From contig JAKSDA010000293.1 of assembly GCA_022360315.1 (NCBI GenBank), positions 48,961-112,960 of the forward strand: a stretch of DNA of 64,000 nucleotides, given 5' to 3'. Under the pieces are notes generated by a model. The model was not told the DNA's origin, ran no database searches, and saw nothing but the letters and a program-made list of their open reading frames with translations. The translations under genes were made by a program, and so were the position numbers. Source of the DNA: Pseudomonadota bacterium. GTDB taxonomy: Bacteria > Myxococcota_A > Polyangia > Haliangiales > Haliangiaceae. How positions within the stretch are numbered: position 1 is the stretch's first letter; every line of letters starts with the position of its first letter. Shown here in pieces: positions 34,615 through 43,409 of this stretch.

Positions 34615-36999
34615 ATGCGCAGGGGTGTACAGCGTGCTTTGCAGCAAAGCCCGAATACTGCGGACAGTGGTAATTCCCAGCGAGCTCCCGGCAAGTCGCC
34701 GCTCACGGCGAAACTGCCGTCGGGGCAGCAACGTGCGGTGCAGGGCAAGCTGACGTCATCTGGTTCGGGAGCGCAATCAGCGCGTCCGGCTGGCTCTCCT
34801 GCACCGAGATCGGCTCCCGACTGGCTGGCTGATCCGCTGATGGATGCCGCTCATCGCGGCAGCTCTCCCGATCGAATCAACGGCCCAACCTCCTCGAATT
34901 CGCCTGTCCAGGCCCGAGCCGGGGCGGACACTGCCGAACCGAGTGACGTCCATCGCGCGGCGGCCAGCGGTATCGAGAGCAGTGGAGGCTCCCTGCCCTA
35001 TCTTTCGGCCATCCAGAACGCGTTTGGCGCCCATGACGTGAGCGGGGTCGTGGCGCATATTGGCGGCGCGGCCGAGGCCGCGTGCGAGTCCATGGGCGCG
35101 GCGGCCTATGCGACCGGACACAACGTCGCCTTCGCGTCCGCGCCTGATCTGCACACCGCGGCCCACGAGGCTGCTCACGTGGTTCAGCAGCGAGGTGGAG
35201 TCTCGCTCTCCGGTGGCGTCGGACAGGCCGGTGATCGCTACGAAGAGCATGCCGACGCCGTCGCCGACGCCGTGGTTGCCGGTCGCTCGGCCGAGGATTT
35301 GCTCGGCCAGGTGGCGACCCGGAATTCGGCTTCTGGTGGGGCCGGGGCAGTACAGCGGTTCAATTCTTACGAACACAAGGCCATGGGCGACGAGGGAACC
35401 CGCACGGCCGGAGGCCAGACACGGACCGTCGAGGTCGCGCCCAACTACTCGCTCAGCTTCGGCGATCTCACCGCCATGTCGGGCGATTATTTCGAGAGTG
35501 TCGAGCAGATTAAAACCCACGCCGCGCGGCCGGGTCCGGGTCCTGGCACACGCGAGGAGATCGAGTACGTCAGGGTGGTCCACATTCTCGGCCAGGAAAA
35601 CCGCGAATCGCAATATTCGGAACAAGCCCGCGAGGCAGTGATGAATCGCTACTACGCCCTCGCCGGCAACAACAGTTCGCACTTCACCGAGCCACGGGGA
35701 AAAAGCGAGCGCAGCAAATTGAACAATGCGGGCAATTACCGCGGCAACCACGAAAATGCCATCAAGGCGGCGGCCCGGGCCGGCAAATCCGGTGCATCCA
35801 TGGACGAGGCCCTGCTCTGCGAGGGCTTTGCCAGTCATTATTTGACCGATGCCTACGCATCCGGGCACGTGCGGACCGAGCGCATCAGCATCTCGCAATG
35901 GTGGAACCCCATAGTTCCCATGTTCTGGACCAACCTAAAACTGTTCATCGCCGAACAGATGGCCTGGCACATCAACGACAATACCACCCTGGCCGGCACC
36001 TTCCAGACCGTGCAGCAGCTGTGGGAACGGGTCAGGGACATCATCGACAACAAGGGATTGCCGACTCTCTCGTTTGGCGACGTAGTGTCGGGAGCAGTCC
36101 ACGACTACGACAACATAAAGGGCGTTCAAACCCAGCACGGCCTGCTGGTCGGTGATGGCGAGGTGCGCGATGGACGGGGCAAACCCATCATCGACCCCAA
36201 GACCGGACAGCGCGTCCCCGAGGCGGTCAACACCGAGCAAAAAGCCGTTGCGGCGGTCCGGTTGAGCATGGGCGAAGTCGACAAGGCCTACGAGCTCGGC
36301 AAATCGCACACGCCCGACGTGGTGGTTGCATTGCTTCTGGCCGATGGCCAATACGAGGCCGAAAAAATCTGGCCCAGGGCCAAACCAGAGAGCGACCAGC
36401 CGGCCGGGCGGCCGCGCTGGAAGCAACCCGATGTCGCCAGTCTGGTCGCCGACGCGACCATGAAGGAGGCGATCGGTATCTTTGCCGCTGAAAAAGCCCA
36501 ATCTCTCGAGGGTGCGCTGGGCTTCGAGGATATTGAACAGTTCGGCATGGTCGTGGTCAGCGCCAGCCTGCAGGCTCAGGGCTTCCGCCAGCGAATCACT
36601 GGACCGTTGCGGGCCAACCCGGTCGAGTTTCTCACCCGAGTGATCGATTATACTCCCAATACCGGAGGTGGCGTGGCCGGTCACGACACCGATGACAACG
36701 CCAGAGAGTACATCGCCATGGCGCGCGAGCAGGGAGCCATGTCCACCCTGACCCGGAAACAGCGCTACCAGCTCATCCGTGATCTGGTCCCCGGCGTGTG
36801 CGGCAATGACGACGAGCGGGCGATCATTCGCGTTCTCGAGAGTGCCAGCCCCGCCGACATGACCACCGTGGTCAAGCAACTGGGCGGCGGCAGCGCCGAA
36901 AAGGGCATCGACTACCTCGATTCCGGGGTGGATTGGTCCGAATGGAGTGAACTCAAGAGGGTGATGCGCCGCTCTGCCGAGTTGAGGAAACATCTCTGA
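34615..36999 (+). CDS. eCIS-core (DUF4157) protein with phospholipase C-like C-terminal domain
   Basis: 794 residues, AGGAGAG 8 bases before the ATG. The first 110 residues are Ser/Pro/Gly-rich and disordered. The DUF4157 domain follows, with zinc-protease motif H-E-A-A-H near 184 and Y-E-E-H-A-D-A-V-A-D after it; this domain marks proteins linked to extracellular contractile injection systems. From about 255 on there are His/Asp clusters: S-H-F-T-E-P, then E-G-F-A-S-H-Y-L-T-D-A-Y-A-S-G-H (near 402-418) and V-H-D-Y-D-N (near 495). These resemble the tri-zinc site of bacterial phospholipase C. This suggests a secreted lipid-active effector, with the DUF4157 part for loading or processing. No injection-system structural genes are in the window. 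Confidence 0.75.
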   Translation: MRRGVQRALQQSPNTADSGNSQRAPGKSPLTAKLPSGQQRAVQGKLTSSGSGAQSARPAGSPAPRSAPDWLADPLMDAAHRGSSPDRINGPTSSNSPVQARAGADTAEPSDVHRAAASGIESSGGSLPYLSAIQNAFGAHDVSGVVAHIGGAAEAACESMGAAAYATGHNVAFASAPDLHTAAHEAAHVVQQRGGVSLSGGVGQAGDRYEEHADAVADAVVAGRSAEDLLGQVATRNSASGGAGAVQRFNSYEHKAMGDEGTRTAGGQTRTVEVAPNYSLSFGDLTAMSGDYFESVEQIKTHAARPGPGPGTREEIEYVRVVHILGQENRESQYSEQAREAVMNRYYALAGNNSSHFTEPRGKSERSKLNNAGNYRGNHENAIKAAARAGKSGASMDEALLCEGFASHYLTDAYASGHVRTERISISQWWNPIVPMFWTNLKLFIAEQMAWHINDNTTLAGTFQTVQQLWERVRDIIDNKGLPTLSFGDVVSGAVHDYDNIKGVQTQHGLLVGDGEVRDGRGKPIIDPKTGQRVPEAVNTEQKAVAAVRLSMGEVDKAYELGKSHTPDVVVALLLADGQYEAEKIWPRAKPESDQPAGRPRWKQPDVASLVADATMKEAIGIFAAEKAQSLEGALGFEDIEQFGMVVVSASLQAQGFRQRITGPLRANPVEFLTRVIDYTPNTGGGVAGHDTDDNAREYIAMAREQGAMSTLTRKQRYQLIRDLVPGVCGNDDERAIIRVLESASPADMTTVVKQLGGGSAEKGIDYLDSGVDWSEWSELKRVMRRSAELRKHL

Positions 37000-38186
37000 T
37001 GCCGGTGCCGGGCCAGAAACAACCGAGACGAGCCCGGTCGGATACCCGATCAGGCGCCCGGATCGCTCGCTCCTGCCCTTTGATCGTGGCCGTTCTTGCA
37101 ATGGCCAGCCCGTCATGGGCGTGCGGCGGAAAGGAGAAAAACGTGCCCGCCACCGACCCGGTGACCATGGAAAACGCAGCCCTGGCTCGGGGAGCTGATC
37201 GAGTGCTTCTTTCGCCCGACGGGCGGTGGATGGTACTGCAGTATGCCCTTGCCGGACAACTTCCGCTGGTGGTTCGCCTCGACCGGCGCGAAACGATGCC
37301 GACCGCGGTCGGCCGCGGCCTGCTCGCGGGTCCGCCCGGTTCTGATGGAACCGTGTTCTATTTCGAGCACGAGGCACCGGGCATGCGCGAGGTACTGGCC
37401 ACACCGGCCGACAAGCGGCGCAGCCATCTCCGCCGACTCGGCGAGCCCAGCCCGCTCCTGTCTATCGACGGCGCCCATGGCGGCTGGCCTGCTGCCCGTG
37501 GCCAACTCGTGATCATCGGTGGAACCGGGGACCGCATGAACGTGCTCATCTTTGATACGGACAAAAAAATCGTACTCGCTCGCCGTGAACTGGCCGGTGC
37601 CATGGGTTTTTTGGCCGACTTTGCGGTGGCCAATGGCCTGGTCCACCTGCTTTTTGACGCCTCGCGGGTAGCCGATCCAGCCATCCGGGATTCTGGCCTC
37701 GTATTGCTCACTCTGGCCGTGCCATCACTCGACGAGGTGTGGAAACGCGAAGGCGTGGCCCCGGCCGACTTGTTCGCACGGCCGAAATTCGGCGTCATTG
37801 CCGCCGATCGCCGCATTGTCGTATTGTCTGATACCAGCGAAAAAATGGCCACGTTCGACGCCAAAACCGGCCAGCCCGGACCGGTGCTGCAGCTCGCCGT
37901 CGGTCGCGCCAACCTCGACCTGCTCCCGGCTGCCCGTCCAGCCGAGGATACGTTTGTCCTGTGGACCAAGCCCGGCCGCGGAGCCAACAGTCGTCGCGGC
38001 TGGAAACTCGTCCGCATACGCGGTGACGAGGTCGAAGTCGTCGTCGACCGGCCCGAAGAACTGCCGCCCGGAGCCGGCACATGGGATGGCAAGCGGGTCG
38101 TTCTCGCTCCGTTCGGCCCGCCGCGGGTAGGTGAGCCCGGTGAGTGGGGCGACGAAGTCCGCCGCTACTTGAAGCTACTGGACTGA
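36999..38186 (+). CDS. Exported propeller-like protein coupled to the eCIS-core effector
   Basis: 395 residues. The start ATG shares its A with the TGA stop of the effector (TGATG at 36997-37001), so it is translationally coupled. A basic N-terminus leads to a hydrophobic stretch ending A-S-P-S-W-A-C-G-G, which could be a lipobox. The remainder repeats short beta-blade patterns (V-L-L-S-P-D-G-R-W-M-V-L and similar), as in WD40/YVTN-like propellers. The coupling suggests a partner of the effector, such as an immunity or adaptor protein; nothing in the sequence proves it. Confidence 0.6.
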   Translation: MPVPGQKQPRRARSDTRSGARIARSCPLIVAVLAMASPSWACGGKEKNVPATDPVTMENAALARGADRVLLSPDGRWMVLQYALAGQLPLVVRLDRRETMPTAVGRGLLAGPPGSDGTVFYFEHEAPGMREVLATPADKRRSHLRRLGEPSPLLSIDGAHGGWPAARGQLVIIGGTGDRMNVLIFDTDKKIVLARRELAGAMGFLADFAVANGLVHLLFDASRVADPAIRDSGLVLLTLAVPSLDEVWKREGVAPADLFARPKFGVIAADRRIVVLSDTSEKMATFDAKTGQPGPVLQLAVGRANLDLLPAARPAEDTFVLWTKPGRGANSRRGWKLVRIRGDEVEVVVDRPEELPPGAGTWDGKRVVLAPFGPPRVGEPGEWGDEVRRYLKLLD

Positions 38187-38246
38187 CTCGCGAGCATCGG
38201 CTCCCGGTATTGGCTTCCGCTCTCGGCAGCTCGGACTGGCCGGGAT

Positions 38247-39308
38247 TCAGGCTTCGGCCTTTTCGAGCAGAGCACGACCGGGCGAAATCTTCTCGGCGTG
38301 GCGCTCGATGATCGCCACGATCGCGTCAGCCCAGGCCGCACTGCTGTTCAGAGACGGGATCAGGAAAATCTCCTCGCCACCAGCCTCGACAAACTGTTCC
38401 CTGCCGCGAATGCCGATCTCTTCGATGGTTTCCAGGCAATCGGCCACAAAAGCCGGACAGTAGACCGCCAGGCGCTTTTTGCCCGCCCGGGCCAGTCTGT
38501 CGATCATTCGGTCGGTGTACGGTCCGATCCACACAGTCCTGCCCAGCCGGGACTGAAAGCACACTGTATAGTCATCGGGCGCCAGATCGAGCTTCTCGGC
38601 CAGACGACGCGCAGTGGCAAAACACTGAGCGCGATAGCAGTTGCGATTGACCTCGGTGATTCGGTTGCAGCAGTCATCGCTGGCCAGGCAGTGCGACCCG
38701 CTCTCGTCGCTCTGCACGACTTGCCTCTCGGGCAAACCGTGAAACGAAAACAAGACGTGGTCGGGCTGGGAGGATTCGACGACCGTTGCCCCGATCTCGG
38801 CAAATGCGTCGATAAAGCCGTGGTCCCCGTAAAACGGCTCGATCACCGACAGCTGGGGCACATTTCGCGTCTCGCTGGCCTGGCGAAAAACCTCCTCCAA
38901 CACACTGCCCGTGGTCGCCGACGCATACTGGGGAAAAAGTGGCAACAACACGATGCGATCGACAAAAGCAGCGCGAAACCGGGCCAGCGCATCGGCGATC
39001 GAGGGCTGGCCGTAGCGCATCGCGAGTTCGACATGCCAGCTCTCGCCAAGACGTCCGGCAACCTGCTCGGCCAGATCCTGGCTGTGGTAGAGCAGCGGCG
39101 AACCCCGCTCGGTCCAGATTTTCTGATACGCCTGTGCACTCTGCTTGGGGCGAAACGGCAGGATGATGAGATTGAGCAGCAAAAAACGCCCGATCGGGTT
39201 GATGTCGATAACCCGGGGATCGGACAAAAACTGGCGCAAATACCGGCGCACGGCCCCGGTTTCGGGCTCGTCCGGAGTGCCCAGGTTGACGAGCAAAAGG
39301 CCGGTCAT
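38247..39308 (-). CDS. hemH: Ferrochelatase
   Basis: 353 residues from the ATG at 39308; the frame extends to 39380 without family similarity. It inserts ferrous iron into protoporphyrin IX, the last step of haem b synthesis. It opens with L-L-L-V-N-L-G-T-P-D-E-P and carries the catalytic His in F-S-F-H-G-L-P-E-R. A Cys-rich stretch (H-C-L-A-S-D-D-C-C, then N-C-Y-R-A-Q-C) could bind an Fe-S cluster, as in some bacterial ferrochelatases. The haem-protein operon 3.6 kb away makes a demand for haem likely. Confidence 0.92.
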   Translation of the reverse strand: MTGLLLVNLGTPDEPETGAVRRYLRQFLSDPRVIDINPIGRFLLLNLIILPFRPKQSAQAYQKIWTERGSPLLYHSQDLAEQVAGRLGESWHVELAMRYGQPSIADALARFRAAFVDRIVLLPLFPQYASATTGSVLEEVFRQASETRNVPQLSVIEPFYGDHGFIDAFAEIGATVVESSQPDHVLFSFHGLPERQVVQSDESGSHCLASDDCCNRITEVNRNCYRAQCFATARRLAEKLDLAPDDYTVCFQSRLGRTVWIGPYTDRMIDRLARAGKKRLAVYCPAFVADCLETIEEIGIRGREQFVEAGGEEIFLIPSLNSSAAWADAIVAIIERHAEKISPGRALLEKAEA

Positions 39309-39350
39309 ACCCGGCGTTATAGCAGCCGGCCGCACTCTCGGGGTAGAGGT

Positions 39351-39396
39351 AAACAGAAACACACTTTGGCCGGGGATCAAAAAGCCGTTTCTGTAG
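39351..39396. repeat. Dispersed hairpin repeat, copy 2
   Basis: Perfect 8-base arms ACAGAAAC (39353-39360) and GTTTCTGT (39387-39394) around a loop with GGGGATCAAAAAG. It is related to the elements at 31803-31841 and 40591-40632 and lies just upstream of the ferrochelatase start. Confidence 0.55.
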
Positions 39397-39521
39397 CGAG
39401 GCCAGCGGCCCAGCCGGCCGAGAGTCCGGCCGTCGGGGGCTTGGCCAAAAATAATAACCCAAGCGGTCGGGCCGAGCGGGTTCCCCCTGGCCCTTTCCCG
39501 CGCGATCGTGTGTAGAAAGCG

Positions 39522-39947
39522 TTACTCGAGGGAAACTCGCAGCTCCGGATCGAGCACGTCAGCCAGGTAGACCGAATGAAGATGGACCGGTAGCGCAATC
39601 AGCTGACGGGCAAAGCGCTCCATGTCCTCGTTGGTCTCATCAAACGAGATACCGAAGCCGCTCTCCCCTCGCCAGGCCACGTGCCCGCGCGCCGTACACG
39701 TGCGGTTAGCCAGCATACGGAAGCCGAGTTCGACCTCCGACCCCACCGGTGGAGATTGCTCCGCCCTTACAAACACTCCCCCCGGAGCAAGGTTGCCGAC
39801 CTCCACAAGCATTCGCAGGTCCCCTGGACTGTCAATCATGATCGCAGACAGCTTCAGGTCCACGCGGGGATGTTTGCGCCGATACGTATCGACCTCCCTA
39901 GAAAGAACAGCATTGCCCATATGTTTGTACCTCTCGAGCTTGGACAC
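39522..39947 (-). CDS. PilZ-domain protein
   Basis: 141 residues, almost wholly a PilZ domain of the kind that binds cyclic di-GMP. The first motif is Y-R-R-K-H-P-R (RxxxR-like) near residue 22 and the second is N-L-A-P-G-G-V-F-V (D/NxSxxG-like with Ala for Ser), then P-V-G-S-E-V-E-L-G-F. The Ala in the second motif may weaken binding. It is a single-domain protein, so it probably controls a partner by direct contact. It is transcribed alone. Confidence 0.8.
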   Translation of the reverse strand: MSKLERYKHMGNAVLSREVDTYRRKHPRVDLKLSAIMIDSPGDLRMLVEVGNLAPGGVFVRAEQSPPVGSEVELGFRMLANRTCTARGHVAWRGESGFGISFDETNEDMERFARQLIALPVHLHSVYLADVLDPELRVSLE

Positions 39948-40647
39948 GCGAGAACCATGCCAGGTTGCTTACACTTCCCATCAATAACTATCCACTTATT
40001 CGAGGTATTTCCTCTAACACTAACAGGTTCTCAAGTGATTGAAGTTGCGGACGAACAACAGACCTTGACCGGAGTCGGGGGGGACTGTGACCGGTAACTA
40101 TATGCATCAGTCAAGATTCCAGGGTGGAATTGTACTTACCAAAATGGAAACGTACTGGTCCAGACAGCTGCCCGACCTGCCGACACACGTGGCCTCCCTC
40201 GTCCTGCTCGACCCGAACACGCAGGGCGGCTCATGCTGCGCGCAACCCCTCGCCATCGCCCGATCCGCCATTGCAGATGCCAGGGCTGGTCCGGACACTC
40301 ATCCGAGCAACGATCGTCTCGACCTGAACCGGCTTGGCACCCTGGACCCGCGCAGCTACCGCTCAATGCTCGCAAAATGGCCGATCGATCTGTATCCATC
40401 TCGCCATGTCCACCTTCGCCATGTCCACCTTATGTGTTCAACTCATTCTGCGTATTGTTCAGCTAGCTCTCGATTGCAGGCCGTGCCGTGCTCTGAGTAT
40501 CGCTCGAGCAAATATTATTATTTGAGATCGAACTGGATAGAACGCGATTTTGACTCCGTGTCAAGCCCAGGTAAGCGCTTCTGGCAATTAAACAGAAACG
40601 CATTGGTTGTGGATCAAACAAGACGTTTTGGCTTATATAGTCCACCA
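39948..40647. other. 700-base intergenic region between PilZ and cupin genes
   Basis: Nothing with protein-like composition was found. A frame running into the cupin gene is open from 40087 but reads as Arg/Ser/His-rich noise. A small CATGTCCACCTT direct repeat lies at about 40407-40433. Its 3' end holds copy 3 of the dispersed hairpin repeat. Confidence 0.4.
40591..40632. repeat. Dispersed hairpin repeat, copy 3
   Basis: Same element as 31803-31841 (29 of 34 bases identical over the core), here with arms AAACG and CGTTT. It ends 15 bases before the cupin ATG, so in this place it lies in the leader of a gene rather than at the end of one. Confidence 0.6.
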
Positions 40648-41169
40648 ATGCCAGACAACGAAACCACTGACACCGAAAGAACTGTCGTAAATGTCGATGA
40701 AGTCGAAGAAATCACTCATATGAACGGGCAATGGGGCGGGGCCTACCAGGTGCTCACTCCTTCGATGCGGCCGCGCGGCGGTAGCCTGGGCGTCAACCGC
40801 ACCCGTCTACCGCCTGGCCATACGACCTGCCCGTTTCACTACCATCAGCGCGAAGACGAGGTTTTCTTCATCCTGTCCGGACGCGGAATGCTGCGCTACG
40901 GGGACGAGATCAAAGAGATTCGACCAGGCGATTGCATATCCTGCCCGGCCGGAACCAAGATCGCTCACCAGATTGCCAATCCATTTGATGAAGATCTCAT
41001 TTATCTCGCAATCGGTCCATACGATCCGGATGAAGTGTGTGTATATCCCGATAACGGCAAAGTCCTGGTCCGGAGCATTCAGCGAATCGGATTTCTCGAG
41101 AATGTCGACTACATGGAAGGTGAACCCGAAACGCCGAAGATATTTGATCTTCTCAGCAAACGTGGGTAG
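40648..41169 (+). CDS. Cupin-domain protein
   Basis: 173 residues from the ATG at 40648. A single cupin barrel with the metal motif H-Y-H-Q-R-E-D-E-V-F-F-I-L-S-G-R-G at residues of about 70-86 (His, His, Glu ligands) and the second motif G-D-C-I-S-C-P-A-G-T-K-I-A-H. Cupins of this size bind sugars, auxin-like acids or metal-dependent dioxygenase substrates; none can be chosen here. Its 3' end overlaps the convergent ArsC-like selenoprotein gene by 17 bases. Confidence 0.8.
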   Translation: MPDNETTDTERTVVNVDEVEEITHMNGQWGGAYQVLTPSMRPRGGSLGVNRTRLPPGHTTCPFHYHQREDEVFFILSGRGMLRYGDEIKEIRPGDCISCPAGTKIAHQIANPFDEDLIYLAIGPYDPDEVCVYPDNGKVLVRSIQRIGFLENVDYMEGEPETPKIFDLLSKRG

Positions 41170-41533
41170 ACGCCCGCGGCCTGCCACCCCGCAATGCTCG
41201 GTCGAGGGTTGCGGGGTTGTAGCCCACGATCATCACCTTTCCGGCAACAATGGTTGGTGCGCGCAGATTACCGCTGCGCCCAACCAGCACGGCGGCGAGT
41301 TCTTCATCTGCCGGCGGGTCATTTTTCATGTCGAAAAACAGGACTTTTTTGCCCCGCGCGACCCACAGCTGGCCGGACTCGCGGGCGAGTTCGAGCGCCT
41401 GCGCGGGTCCCAGTTTGTGCTTGCGTGCATCGACCTGTTCTTTGATGGTCACATCAATTGTCGCAAGAAACTCCTGCGTTCGTTTGCAGCTGGTTCAACC
41501 CTTGCGGTAATAGTACCAATCGATCGCTGCCAC
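41153..41533 (-). CDS. ArsC/Spx-like thioredoxin-fold selenoprotein (UGA at 41495-41497 read as Sec)
   Basis: 126 residues from a GTG at 41533 (GGAG 7 bases before) if UGA 41497-41495 is read as Sec. The N-terminus becomes D-W-Y-Y-Y-R-K-G-U-T-S-C-K-R-T-Q, the redox-loop position of the ArsC/Spx fold, with U13 and C16 forming a U-x-x-C pair. The rest is typical: E-Q-V-D-A-R-K-H-K-L-G, then V-L-F-F-D-M-K-N-D, then G-R-S-G-N-L-R-A-P-T. Without the UGA the protein would start at 41452 and lose the whole active site. I recall a family annotated as ArsC family (seleno)protein. The substrate is unproven; arsenate or a disulfide is possible. Confidence 0.85.
41462..41478 (-). promoter_or_regulatory. 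SECIS-like hairpin after the ArsC-like UGA
   Basis: On the mRNA the stem CGCAGG/UCUUGCG region (bases +17 to +33 after UGA; one G-U pair) closes a loop AGUUU, with the loop G at +24. Loop and distance agree with the hairpins after the other two candidate Sec codons. Confidence 0.65.
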
Positions 41534-41537
41534 AGAA

Positions 41538-41726
41538 TCACTCCGTTTGCTGTCTTGCTCGTTTGTTGTACAGGTCCAGGTCCCTGGTTGTCGATCTTGG
41601 TGCTCGGTCCTGGCCTGATTGTATCTGTGTTCCGACGGGGGCAGTGTCGGATACTTCGAATACGGCAAGCAAGTCGGCGGCCGGCTTATTTCGCCGGGGC
41701 GCCAGAGCCAGCAATTTCGTATACAT
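41538..41726 (-). CDS. Small open frame directly before the ArsC-like gene
   Basis: 62 codons ending 4 bases before the ArsC-like start, with the ArsC ribosome site inside its last codons, which is how a coupled pair would look. The sequence (M-Y-T-K-L-L-A-L-A-P-R-R then D-L-L-A-V-F-E-V-S-D) matches no family I know, and no strong ribosome site is seen before it. It may be chance. Confidence 0.25.
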   Translation of the reverse strand: MYTKLLALAPRRNKPAADLLAVFEVSDTAPVGTQIQSGQDRAPRSTTRDLDLYNKRARQQTE

Positions 41727-41782
41727 TGCGACTACGCCCGGCACTGTGCTGAAATGGGGGCCGAACTGACGAGGAGAATGTT

Positions 41783-42712
41783 GTGCGCGTTGGATTTGCC
41801 GTGCCGCAATGTGGAGACTTTGCGGTAAGCCCTGCTTCGCTCATCGCTGCTGCGGTCCGTGCCGAGGAGCTCGGCTACGCCAGCCTGTGGGTGTCCGAAC
41901 GTCTGCTCTGGCCGATCACGCTGAGCGTTCCCTATCCCGCCTCACCGGGGGGAACGCTGCCCGAGGTCACCCAGGCACAGCTCGATCCGCTGGCCACGTT
42001 GACCTTCGTGGCCGCTCACACCAGGTCGGTCGCACTGGGCACGAGTGTGATCAATCTGCCCCAGTATCAGCCGTTGCGGCTGGCCCGCATGCTCGCCACG
42101 ATGGATGTCCTGTCTGGCGGACGGTTGCGAGTTGGGCTCGGCAACGGCTGGATGCCCGAGGAATTTTCGGCTGTCGGTATTTCCCGGGACGGCCTGGGCA
42201 AGCGCGCCGACGAGTACATCGAGGTACTCAAACAGATCTGGACCGACAGCTTGATCGAGTTCGACGGCCGCTACGTGCAGATCCCGCGCTCGATCGTGGC
42301 CCTCAAACCGGTACAAAAGCCGCATCCACCGATATATATGGCTGCGTTCACCCCATCGGCCATGCGCCGGGTAGCCCGCCACGCCGACGGCTGGAATCCA
42401 TCCGGTTTATCTGTAGAGGACATCGTTGCCAAATTCGACCACATCAAATCCATGGCGCGAGATGCTGGCCGCGATGCCGACGCGCTCGAACTCATCGTCC
42501 GGGCCAATGTCCTGTTCACCCGCCGGCCCGGTGGCGACAAGCGGCGCTTGTTCTGTGGGACGTCACAAGAGATCCGCAGCGATGTTCAAAAGATTCGCCA
42601 GATCGATACCGACGAACTCATCGTCGACGTACAGTGGTCCAGGGATGTCGATTCGTTATCCGCCCTGATCGAGCGCATGGAAGAAATGTGGAGCATCGTC
42701 CAATCCGCATGA
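41783..42712 (+). CDS. LLM-class (luciferase-like) F420-type oxidoreductase
   Basis: 309 residues, GTG start with GAGGAG 10 bases upstream. A TIM-barrel of the luciferase-like monooxygenase class: M-R-V-G-F-A-V-P-Q-C-G, E-L-G-Y-A-S-L-W-V-S-E-R, then V-G-L-G-N-G-W-M-P-E-E-F and H-A-D-G-W-N-P. This motif set is that of F420-dependent members rather than FMN-dependent luciferases, but the cofactor is not certain. The substrate is unknown. It stands alone between the ArsC-like gene and the haem-protein operon. Confidence 0.85.
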   Translation: MRVGFAVPQCGDFAVSPASLIAAAVRAEELGYASLWVSERLLWPITLSVPYPASPGGTLPEVTQAQLDPLATLTFVAAHTRSVALGTSVINLPQYQPLRLARMLATMDVLSGGRLRVGLGNGWMPEEFSAVGISRDGLGKRADEYIEVLKQIWTDSLIEFDGRYVQIPRSIVALKPVQKPHPPIYMAAFTPSAMRRVARHADGWNPSGLSVEDIVAKFDHIKSMARDAGRDADALELIVRANVLFTRRPGGDKRRLFCGTSQEIRSDVQKIRQIDTDELIVDVQWSRDVDSLSALIERMEEMWSIVQSA

Positions 42713-42938
42713 GGCGGACGGCATGCAACACATGCGGTGTCCCGCTTCGGTCTTTTTCGAGATTTTCCCCGGCAACTGCAACCCCGCCGACACGCTCGTT
42801 GCGAATAAACCGGGCCAGAGGGGTGAACCCCCAGTGGAATGCGTGTAATGTTTCGGCGTTCGAGTGCATCTGTCAAAATACCTGTCCCGGAGATGTAGGG
42901 AGCTCAGGGACAGCGAGATGTCGAAATCAGAGGCGACC

Positions 42939-43409
42939 ATGAGTCGAAATGTCCAGTCCCGCAGGCCATTTGTATCTGGCCGAGCCTCCGCAAGTGCGAT
43001 CGTCATGAGTGCGCTTTTTGCTCTGTCGGGCGTTTTCCTGGGATCCGGTTGCTCGGATGCAGAGGATCGCCCGGCCACGTGGTCCTACGTGTACGCGACC
43101 ATCATCCAGCCCAACTGCACGACATCGAACTGTCACACACCGCCGGCGTCGACCGCTGGATTGCGCTTCGATACCCGAGAATCGGCCTACAATTACCTGA
43201 CCGGGCGGATCTGTGAAACCGCTGAGCAGATCGATCCAGATCTCGAAGCCGATCACAACTTCGTCGTACCTTTCCAACCCGAAGGCTCCAAGCTCATCTA
43301 TTTATTGCGCGGTGAAGAAGTGCGCAACATGCCACCCGACGTACCACTGCCCGACGTCGAAGTCGAGATCATCGAAAATTGGATCCTGGAGGGAGCAGCG
43401 TGCAATTGA
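42939..43409 (+). CDS. Haem-motif-like lipoprotein (CX4CH)
   Basis: 156 residues from the ATG at 42939, chosen for the GAGG 5 bases before it; ATG 42918 is also possible. The signal peptide ends F-L-G-S-G-C-S (lipobox). The mature part has P-N-C-T-T-S-N-C-H-T, then G-L-R-F-D-T, and P-P-D-V-P near the end, the same order as the lipoprotein at 18516-18989. Haem attachment through the wider Cys spacing is possible. It is the first gene of a five-gene operon; its stop overlaps the start of the next gene (43400-43409). Confidence 0.75.
   Translation: MSRNVQSRRPFVSGRASASAIVMSALFALSGVFLGSGCSDAEDRPATWSYVYATIIQPNCTTSNCHTPPASTAGLRFDTRESAYNYLTGRICETAEQIDPDLEADHNFVVPFQPEGSKLIYLLRGEEVRNMPPDVPLPDVEVEIIENWILEGAACN

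Noticed and set aside
35935..37404. A 489-codon minus-strand frame over the eCIS-core gene
   Set aside because: Antisense shadow; it crosses two real coupled plus-strand genes.
38298..39515. A 405-codon plus-strand frame across ferrochelatase
   Set aside because: Antisense to a clear hemH; no family likeness.
41153..41452. Short ArsC-like protein starting at GTG 41452
   Set aside because: It would lack the first strand and the redox loop, which are present in frame just upstream past the UGA.
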